From Coemansia sp. RSA 922 (lineage: Eukaryota > Kickxellomycota > Kickxellomycetes > Kickxellales > Kickxellaceae): a stretch of DNA of 23,560 nucleotides. Location of the stretch: assembly GCA_027577415.1 (NCBI GenBank), contig JANBQS010000273.1, positions 1 to 23,560 of the forward strand, given 5' to 3'. A program made the position numbers and the translations under genes. Positions 6,287 to 16,200 of this stretch are shown in pieces; the stretch's first letter is position 1, and each line of letters begins with the position of its first letter. The notes beneath the pieces were generated by a model that was not told the DNA's origin, ran no database searches, and saw only the letters and a program-made list of their open reading frames with translations.

Positions 6287-9200
6287 TTACGCCGCAGCAA
6301 CTGACACTGCATTTGTTGAGGCAGGCGTGGGAGGTACTGGAGGGTCTTCAGCTTTGTCGACATTGTCTACAACTGCCACTGAAGTCGTCGCAATCTGCGA
6401 TGGCTGCTCTGGATCGCCCTGCTCTGTGGGTTCAGTTGGCGGTGTTGGCGCATCGTTTCCCCTATCGACCACCACATTGGCCTCAGGCAAGGCGCTCGCT
6501 GGTAAGCTCTCAACTTCTACGTCGTCGTCATTTTCGGACTTCATCTCAACGATCCTGCCATCTGCCACTCGTTGCGCTCCAGTAACTTTTGCCTCTCTGA
6601 TCTGAACGCTGTGTACCGTTGCCTTTGGCGACATTGGCGCAAACCCCGTTGTTTGCCGCTTAAGATTAGCCAGTATGCGGCCAAATTGCGACCTAGGCTT
6701 ACCATGCTCAAGTACCAGTAGCGACTCTGAGTCTGAGCCACTAGTCTTGCCCGTGGGTGGTGGCGACGACCTGATGACAATACTGTCGCCATCACGAGGA
6801 TCATCAAGATGAACCAGTCGTGACCTGTTGTGGTAGCCGTGGCGTACATGGGTGCTTCCTCGGCTGCTGTATGGTGATGCCCATCCAGCCTCGCCCCTAG
6901 CGCGACCCACACGCACGTCAGAAGCGCAAGGCCGGCGCTGAGCATCGCGGTGAGCATCGCGCCGCCTGGCAGAGCCTGAGCTCGCCAGTCGATGGTCATA
7001 ACGGCCACCATACCGCTCATCGAATTCTTCGTCATCGTCCAGGTCGTCATAATAGTCTCGGGCGTAAGTCTCCGAGCGCTCCTCGTAGTCATGATGTTCG
7101 TATTGTTCGTAGTACCGAGAATTGCGCCGGGGTTGACGACGTTGCTCAAGTACCCGGCGACCGTGTGAAGACGGTGGCGGTGCCACTTGGCGGTTCTCAC
7201 GATGCCGAAGCCTCTCGCCATACTCACTGCCATATGTGTTGTCCACATGGTCGTATCTGTGGCGCCTCATTGGCCCATGACTACCGTTGCGCCCTGCACC
7301 ATGGTAGCGCTGGCCACTAGTGTGTGAAGATACGGATGAGTGGTCGTTTTCCTCGTCGTCAAAGATTTGGCATGACCTGGAGCGGTTGTGGTAGGAAGCC
7401 TCATATCTGTTAGGTCTTGGATAGTGGTCGCCTTGGTCGCGATGGTCGCGATATTCGCCTTGATCGTGTTGTCTGAAAGACTGATGCTGTTGAGGCTGAG
7501 GCTCGGGAAGAGGCGGTAATGGTTGCTGCTGAATAGGAGGTGGCACTTCGGGTTGGTAGCTATGACTAGTCGTGCCGCCAAGTCCTGGCATGTTCTTCCT
7601 TGCCTGTTGGCGACTGTCCACTTCGGCTAGCAGTGTTGGTCGAGAGGTGTAGTCCTTAGCCGAGAAGCTCTTGAGCTTGTTGATATCGCGCATCAGTGGG
7701 TTCTTAGACATTGATCCGCGACAGGCCAGTTGCGACGGAATAAAACTAGCTAGCGCGGCAGGGTGCTGACCAACTGGAGCAAGTGGATGTTGAGTCGTGG
7801 CCTGGGGCTGTAGCTGTGGCAATTGTTGTGGCGGCGGGAATTGCTGTTGTGGAAACTGGTGTGGCGGATGCTGTTGTGGCAAGAATTGCTGTGCCGGAAA
7901 CTGTTGCGGCAGTGGTTGCTGCAAAAGCTGGTATGGCTGAACTCGCTGGGGGTACAGCTGTTGATTCGCCATGGGCATTCCGGCGTGGTTCACCATTGGT
8001 GGTGGATACTGCGCCATGTGCACGTCGGCTGGTGGCATTTGCTGCTGGATAGCAATTGCGGGCTGGCTGTAGACTGGCATCTGTCCCAAGGGCGATGGCG
8101 TGTAGGCGTGCGAAGAGGGGTCTGGCATCCCTGGCGTACGCGAGTACCCAACATGGTTATACGTGGAACTGACGCCACCCGCTGCTACCTTGCTGCGTGG
8201 ATAAGCCATTTGCTGGGGCGAACTGCCGGGGTACATGTGGTGCTGATTTAGGCCAATGCTAGGACCAGGCTGCTGAATTGTGGCTCTCCGCATCACCATT
8301 GGCGCGCTCATTTGCGAGGTCACCGATGCAGTCGACGGCGAGTGCATCGATTGCTGATACTGCTGGTGCTGGTGCGGATAGGGATAGAGCTGCTGCTGCT
8401 GGTGTAGGTTATGCATGCTTAGCGTGTGTTGCGGGGCAGCGTGCTTGGGCATACCCGCTCCACCGTCGTAAGCCACTGGGCTGGGGAACATGTGCCCATG
8501 CGTCGCTGCTAAATTAAAGCAAAACAGTTGCGGGGGGAGGAATTAGTAAAGGAGCTCCATTGGTTGAACCACATGGCAATTCATTTATCGCGCATATCGA
8601 TCCACCAAGCATCGCTATCGATCTACTTACCCTGTTGCGCAGTCATGCTAGCCTGGACGCCATTTCTGACAACTTCAGAGATATTCGGCACACTTCTGTT
8701 AGCCGCCTTCCTTAGCCCGCCTAGCGGCACCAAGTCGTCATCGTCATCGCCATCGTCGCTATTGGCGGCGGCATCACCGCCAGGAGAATAGGTGGCCTTT
8801 GAAAATGCTACAACTTTTCCCAGCGTGCTCGCCTCGCGGACCTTTTGGATGTGCTGTGCGCGATCCGATAATTTCCCTACAGCGGAACCCGTGGCGGGCG
8901 GGGCACCCCCAGACAGAGACATGGCTGTCATCGAGCTTCTTAGCTTTGGCACGCCGCACTCGTCCTCGCTAGACGCAGAGCTACCGCCATTCGAGCTGTG
9001 CGACATCGCCATATGGATAGTGGGCGTGTTGCTGAAGGTGGTTCGGTTGGCAGCCGCCATTTGCATATTGTGCATGACAGCGTGCGCCAATTGCTGGTGC
9101 TTTTGCGATGACGAATTACTAGCGGCCTGGCTGGCTGGGACAGAGGGCGCATGGTACGGCGTGGTTGCGTTGTAGCCGACGTTGCTCTGCGAAGGTGGGT

Positions 9201-9708
9201 GTTGCGGCTGAGGAATGGCGCGGTGTGCTTTTGGTCCAAATCCAAACTGCTCCGCTAGCTGCCGCTGGACCGAATCTTCCTCGGTTTGGCTCTGCGACGA
9301 GTCCTCAGCTAACTGGAAGGGATAGTCAAAGCTGTAGGCAGCGGCGATGCGTTGCATATCGGATTCCAGCAGACCTTGGTGCAAAAGACCGCCTTCCATG
9401 TTGTCGCCCATGTTCGCTGTGGCATGAAATCCTTGACCAGGGATGGCTCCACCCGCATTGTACTGCTGCTGAGGAGGACAAGTGTTGCCACCACTGGGCG
9501 CACCTGCTGTTGAGCTGCTCATGGCATTACTGACGGGTGGAACCAAGGGAAGTTCAAAGTCGAGCTGTAGTACCGGAGGCGGTTGCGCCGGCGGCGGTGC
9601 CAAGACCTCCGGCTGCTCAGTTTGTGGTGGTTGATACACCTCAAGCTGCTTCGAAGCGTCGGCGCCTGCTGAACCCTGTCCAGTCTTGGACTTGCGGAAC
9701 AACCTCAT
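6287..9708 (-). CDS. Large low-complexity Q/P-rich protein of unknown function, two exons
   Basis: Exons 9708-8631 and 8508-6287 join to about 1099 residues. The donor GTAAGT begins at 8630 and the acceptor TTTAATTTAG ends at 8509; phases agree (359 codons plus one base, then in-frame CA). I do not recognise the protein. It begins MRLFRKSKTGQG and is mostly disordered. Exon 1 is Ser/Gln/Ala-rich with three better-ordered islands (AAYSFDYPFQLAEDSS; DRAQHIQKVREASTLGKVVA; an acidic run then LVPLGGLRKAANRSVPNISE). Exon 2 opens with Gln/Pro/His/Met-rich sequence, then KNPLMRDINKLKSFSAKDYT. An Arg/Tyr/Asp/His-rich stretch with RD, RY and RR pairs follows, then SQFGRILANLKRQTTG and an acidic Pro/Thr/Val tail. 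Prion-like plus RD/RY-rich composition suggests a condensate-forming or RNA-associated scaffold; this is inference. No transmembrane segment or catalytic motif is seen. Confidence 0.75.
8509..8630 (-). other. Intron of the Q/P-rich gene (122 bp)
   Basis: The 5' site is AGG|GTAAGT and the 3' site GCTTTAATTTAG|CAG. A branch-like TTTACTAATTC lies about 30-40 nt before the acceptor. The acceptor is TAGCAG, a NAGNAG pair, so shifting by 3 nt would drop or keep one alanine without changing frame. Both flanking frames are low-complexity and join in phase, which supports the intron. Confidence 0.85.
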
Positions 9709-10240
9709 ACGGACTCGTTAAGCAGACTAGCAAAAAAATAGGCAAGACGGGATAGACAACAGCGACCGTGAATAGCTATGAACAAAAAAGAAGAGATTAT
9801 TAACAGTTGACCAGGATTCCTTTTTTTTGCTACTTTAATGTTTGAGAGCAAAAAAAAAATAAGAGGCAAATAAGTCGACTAGTTCGTGGGCGCAAAATAA
9901 ACAACTAGGTTGAATATAAGCCAACTCTCGGACCTGAAAATTTCACCCGCAAGTTACTTTGTTTAATAGATGCCGCCATATGGTAAGAAACAAAGGTCGG
10001 AAAATGAGCGATAAATTAGTGTTGAATGAATAGCCACGAGTATATGTGGGGGTAATACTGACTGCGCCCTTAATGTCCAGTTGGCAATATAAGAGGCGTG
10101 GCCTTGTGTCTCAAATACATGTGTTCCCATCTCAGTCGTGCTGTCACTAATACTGTGCCATGCAATCAAGTCATTAAATGACAAATGTTTTATTAACAAA
10201 TATAAAAAATTTATATATATCGGCCAGCTGTTGATCATGC
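9709..10240 (-). promoter_or_regulatory. Spacer holding the FAB1 3' end and the promoter of the Q/P-rich gene
   Basis: The two genes run head to tail on the minus strand, so this 532-bp AT-rich stretch must contain the FAB1 terminator and the next gene's promoter. Runs of A or T near 9785-9865 resemble nucleosome-depleting tracts. A 91-codon minus-strand frame at 9963-10238 has no recognisable content and is not called. Confidence 0.45.
10189..10194 (-). terminator. Polyadenylation signal AATAAA for FAB1
   Basis: AATAAA on the minus strand, 46 nt past the FAB1 stop codon, in a strongly AT-rich context (TATATATAAATTTTTTATATTT just before it). Confidence 0.5.
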
Positions 10241-13200
10241 TCAGTCTTCTTCTTCGGCTGCTTGCAAGACAAAGAACTTGTCGGGCACCATGAGAAAATA
10301 CCTCTCCATGGCCTCGCGAAAGCGCTTCTTGTACTGTTTGGGCGACACAATAGTTGGGCTTTTGCCGCCACCACCCAGAATACTGGCTTCTTTTACCCAG
10401 CTTTCCAGCTTTTTGTCCCAGGTGAACGTGCGGATAAAGTCGACAATGCCAATTACAAGCTCGTTATTTCTCTCATCGACGCCAACCAGCAGCGAGTAAT
10501 CCATGACGTTCATCTTGGACAAGAACAACGTATCATTCCATATGGCGTCGTGCAAGTGGCGCTTAGTCTGCTGGCGTATGCAAAGCGGATTCTTGCGAAT
10601 GAGCTTGACAAAGTTCTCGTCCTGAAGCACCTCATTCAAGCCAGTCTCGTCCACCATGCGGTTACGCTCGGATCCCTTGAGGTCAAAAGTGGGCTTGCAC
10701 GTGCGCTCGTAGAATAAATTCTCCATGATGATGACGTTCATCTCGACCCACTTTTTCGTGCGCGCGTTACGATAAGAAACACGACAAAACCCAAAGATTT
10801 TGACTAGCACCGTCAGTAACACGTCGCGGTAGGTACGGTACATGTGCTTAAAGTAGAACGGCGCAAACTTGAGAAACGCCTCCGACTCGGCGTTTAGCAC
10901 CTCCTTGATGATGAAGCGCTTGTCGCGAGTACGTAAAAATGCGCTGCCAGACTTGCCACCCTGAGCAATGTAGGGCATACAGCGAGATAGCGACTCGATA
11001 TAGCTGCCCTCGCAGCCGTTGCATCGCCGTAGGGCCTCAAATTGTGCAATGTAAAACACCTCGCACACGAACTTTGTCTTCTCAGCAGCAAACTCGAACC
11101 GAGGATGATGGCCGGGCATATCCATCATTACTCGCTCGATAATGGCGTCCTCGTCTTGCAGCTGGTGAGGTTCGGGCTTGGCAAACTCGTTAACAGGAGA
11201 TTTGGACTCTGGCTCAGCACTGCCAAACAAGGACGAGTCGACAGAAGTCCGGCCAGTGCGGTTGTTGTTGCCAGAGCCGCGAGTGTCGCCATTACCCCCA
11301 GTGTATCCTTTGGCCCTCTCAAAGATCGTGTGTATCTCCTCGCGGTACTGGCTCGTCATCAGCGTGAATGCTATAATAGAACTGGGCTCTGATTCGCGGA
11401 CAATAATTGGCGAGCCGGCTACGACGTGCTCGGTCGGGTCTAGTGGATACTTCAAGTCAATTCCAATCTGGAACAACTGCGAGCTCCCAGGCGCCATGAG
11501 CAGCTTTGATATGGTCTTCCACAGCTTATTCAAGTTCTCTTGCGGCAAGGAGATTGCGGCTGTCGAGTCCCCACTGCCAGTCATGACGCCGGTGCCAGTG
11601 TCAAGGCCAGACTCGATAGAGCCGATCTTAGTCAACACCTGTCCCGGCATGGCAGGCGTAGACGCTGATGCCGTAGATGGCTCGCGGGTATAGTCAGCAC
11701 CATGCCCTGCAGTGACCGTGCCAGACGCAGTAATGACCGAGTGTAGATACTCGGCCGCAGCCTTGGAATCCTGCTCGCTAACGCTGCCAATAATATTTTC
11801 AGCATCACTGCCAGTGTCGCTTTGGCCAAAGTGCAAATCTGGCTCGTGCGTGTCCAGATCGTCGTCCTCAGTCGACGAATCCCGTCGCAAATGGAGACGT
11901 GGCTGGCGAGTGGATTCAAACATGCTTGCACGGACACTACCACTAGCCACGCCATCAGCGCTGTCCTCAAATCCCCCGGTCAGACGTGCCCGAGACCTGC
12001 CCTGCAGTGACGAGTTATGCGTCGTGCGCATAGGAGAACTCATCAGTAGATCCAAGTGCGTGTCAGGCGTCCCAACCGATAAGCTAGGGTTGTCGGTCGA
12101 TGCGGCCTGTGCGTAGCTATTCCAACCAGAGCGTGGCCTATTGCTTGACGGTGTCCACGAGTTCTCCGTACGATAGGGAAGGTGGTCATCGACCCCACCA
12201 AAGGCATCACTGTCGCCACTAGTGTCAATAGAGATCGAGCTCGATGTGGACGACGACTCAGTGCCTGATGACGACTCCGAGTCTGACGCATTGGTACGAC
12301 TGCTTGCCTCTGCTCCAGAGACTCGGCGCCGGCCAGATGTGCCAGGCCTGCGCAAGGCATCCTGCATGGGGTTGCGATCGATAACAAGCTGTGCGGGGAT
12401 AAGCGCACGGGCACCTTTGCTGTCAGCAAGATGCATGGATATTGGACGTGGCTTCTGTTGCAATGCAGGTGTTGTGTGCTCATCGTCGTCAGTAGTCACC
12501 GTCGTATCCTGACCGTGCTTGACACTTGGATTGCGTGGCGCGTTGGAGCGAAATCCAAAGCCCAAGCCCAGTCGCCGAGTGATACTGGGGATAATACTTG
12601 ACGCCCGAGAAGCGACACTGGGCTTGCTCGCAGATCCAGAGCCAGCAGGAACGCCATCTGCTGTCTGAGAAGCCGGCCCAGCCGACTGTGCGGCATACGA
12701 GTTATGTGGCGGGGGCGGAACTGGAGGATATTCGAGTGTCGAGGAGCCGCGTACACGCCCGTCATCGGTAGACACTCGGGTTACAGTGGCAGAACGACGT
12801 CGCGAGCTGCTTGACGGCCAAAGCTCTTTATAGCTGACATCCTCAGCCTTCAGCTCATCATCATCGCCGTCGAATTCCTCGGCTCTACCAACAGATATTC
12901 TGCTGTGCGCTGCACTGCCGCGGCGATTGGCCGATACTTGCCGTGAGCGACTTGATCCAGCTGCTTTGCGAGTCGGTGAGTTGTCCAACGCAGTGGCACT
13001 TGAACCATCAGGCGGAACTTGGTACGAGTGACGTCGAGAGGAGCTCGACTTGCGCGCTGTGGATTCTTCTGAGGGCGACGGCTTGGTATAGAATACCTGG
13101 ACCTGGGGCGTCACTGGCCGCCGCGGTTGCTGGCTCATGTATTGTGCGGCAGCTGGAAGCAATAGGTTCATCTTGCGTGGAGCAGTTCCCAGAATGGCCG

Positions 13201-16200
13201 ACGAGTTTTGGTTGCCCTTGGCGCTGTTGAGGCGCTTGGCTAGACGGAGGAACACGTTCGATGCGCCTTTATGTTGCTCATCGCCGCCTCCAATGTTACT
13301 AGTGGTAGCTGCGTGACTGGCCGGTGCCGACGCTGTGGGGTGCTGTGACTCGGCGCCTGTAGGCGAAGTAGCTCGGCCGCGGATGTTTGGTGGCCGTGGA
13401 ATATTAGAATTCCGCGTATCAGGCGGCTTTCCAAAGCTCGACAAGGGCCGACTACCAGCTGCACTGCGTCGCTCGATTTCTGCTGCCAGTGCGTTATCGG
13501 GCAGACTATCGACAGCATAAGGTTGCTGGGAGCGGATGCCAGGAATGCGCGAAGGAAGCTGTCCAACGTCCTTGGCCATGTCGGTAGCTTTTGACGCAGT
13601 GCCAGGCTCATAATGAGCATAGTCAGGCTGCTGCAATATATCGAATAGCGGTTGGGCATCCTTGCTGCCATACCCCGCGGCGTACTTTGTCTTTGACTTG
13701 CCCCGACGACCACGAAGCTCAGGGAATTCGGTCTGACGAGTAACTCGCACAACCTCGTCAATATCAGTGGCAACGCCGCCAATCAGCCTGGTCGTCGAAT
13801 AGTCTGCAACACGGCCGGCGTCATTGGGATGCACATACTGGCGAGGCGGCAGCAGTGGCAGAGCTGATGATGCGCCAGTTTTGCTTATCAGCTTCACACC
13901 CTTGGCACGGCCATCGATGAACTCGGCAGTGCGGCGCAGCTTCTCTTGCAGCTTCTCCTGGCGCTCTCGCTCTTGCCTCATCATCTCCATTGACAGCCGC
14001 CGGTGGAGACGAGACATCAAGGGCGAATTAAGCGAGGTGTCTGCTGAATTGGCAGCCACAAGGGAAGCCGCAGACAACTCGGCGGATGGCGAAGTGCTGA
14101 TATGTGGCATATCAAACCGAGCAACAGTTTGAGCCCCAATGTCACTAGGCACATAGTCATGGTGGTGCGTTGCAGAGTGCAGTTCGTCGATGATTTCCAG
14201 CGAGTCAGTCTTGGGCTCCTTGGCTAGCGGCGGCAAAGCGCCCTTGGGATTCGCAATATCTCCACCGCTCAAAGCCTCGCTCGACATCACACGCTTGGCT
14301 GTCGAGATCGCACGACTAGAGGCATCGAGCTGGATAAAGGACTGCACGAGCTCTGAAAACTGCAAGTTCCACTCAACAACTTTGTCCTGCAGGGCCACGT
14401 ATACGACGACAATAACCAAAGTGTCAGCCGGGTGCGTATTGCGCAATGTCTGCTCGAGTGTCTGCTGGAAGTAAACCTGCTCAGTAGCTGCACGCGCTGT
14501 TAGCACGTTCAATGCGCGCTTGCACTCGTCGATCCGCTCGTCAAACACAAGCTCCAGCGGGAATGCCTCCAGCCGACTTGCCAGCGACGCGTAGTAGTCG
14601 TCTAGCCGCTTGCGCAACTCACGAGCCTCCTCTTCCTTGAGCCGGATGCTGACCTCCATGTTAAAGTACAGCGGCGTGGTAGGCGTCGCTATGCTCCATA
14701 TGGGGAACGACGAGTACTCGAATTTCACCACCATATTTCGCAACGTAAAACACCGCACATAATCCCGATGGATGTCGTGAGGGCATATGCAAGCGCGCGG
14801 TGCCAGCGTGTCGTTGTAAAAGGTGGTCTCCAAGTACTTGCCAAAGGAGTAGCGCCAGGACTCGTCAGACATGCGTGTGACCGGAGTGCTCTTGTGGCAT
14901 AGCCTGCACTCGCCCCACATTAGGATCTCCTCGCTCATGCGCTCGATCGGACATGGATACTCGTCCATGGTGACGTCAATCTTGCCGTGGTGGTGAATGT
15001 AGCTGCGACGGTGCTCATACATTGGATGTGGACATAGACGGTTGTTGCTGGGGCAGTCATAGTGGAGATCAAAGCACATCTCCTCTAGATACTGGCCCAG
15101 CGTGACGTCGGTGTGGCCGTAGAAGGCAATCGAGTGGTACTGCGGGCCAGCGCACACCAAGTAGTCGTGCTTACGACAGGTCACAATATATGCCACGACG
15201 ATGCTCTGGTAGTCCCAAAGGCTGACGGCCTGTGGATTCGCCTCTAAAAACGCCTCGCCCTCGTGTATGTGGCTCTCGTGCAACGCAAGCTCGCTCTCGT
15301 ATTGCTGTCGCATGCGATTTGAACCTGCTGCGCTTTGCTGGCGCGACACCAAGAACGACACGCCCGTGCTATGGGCAGAATGGGCGACAAGCTCATCGCC
15401 GTTGCCAACTGAGTACGGATCTCGCCGCGCAGCCTTGGTAAGCTTGTTGAACTTTTCCGTAATGGCGCCGATGGCCAATTCCTTTTCTCGCATGCACACC
15501 AGCACATGAGGCGGAGGAATGCGCACGCACGGCGACGAAGACAAGACGATTGTGTACTCGCTTAGCGCTTGCAAGGCCAGCGACTGACTGTCGGAAGGCG
15601 ATCCAGCCATATTTCCGCCCGACACAGCATTGCTCGTAGACAGCTCGTACTTTCCAGGAGCACCCAGAGCAAATTCGTTTAGCAATAACGAGGACTCCAG
15701 GTTCATACTGTACGCCATGCAAACAACGAGGTCCACTACCTGCTTTATATCGCCTAGCTTGTCGAACGTTTCGCCACGCAACACAATAGTGCCACCCAAG
15801 TTGTCAATGCAGCCGTCCAGGAAAATAAACGACTTTCGGTACTCTGGCAGGGACTCGTCCTCGTACGTTTGAACTGCTATCGATTCGCATACGCCGGTGC
15901 GCGGATAGTCGCTAAACTTGTCGATGGAAGTAACAATCTCGGCTCCAGTACAGCGCGAAATGGCGCGAATGACGCTGCGCTTGACGCCATAAGCGACACA
16001 TATCTTGTTGCGCATCAGGCCCTCGAGTACTTGGCGTGGGACGTGCTTCTCAGCCAGCACAATATCAGGAGCCGCGCCAGTGATCCGCTGTACCAACTTT
16101 TCAGCAAACCCTTGCTGTACGCGGAGCTCATCGTCAAACAGAACGTATTTTGACGGCGAAGTGTACTCCAGCGGGAACGTCAGCAGCATGATCTGAGGCG

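Noticed and set aside
6541..7248. 235-codon minus-strand frame and Trp/Leu-rich plus-strand frames over the Q/P-rich gene
   Set aside because: Shadows produced by the repetitive CAG/CAA and CGA/GAC codons of the real gene.
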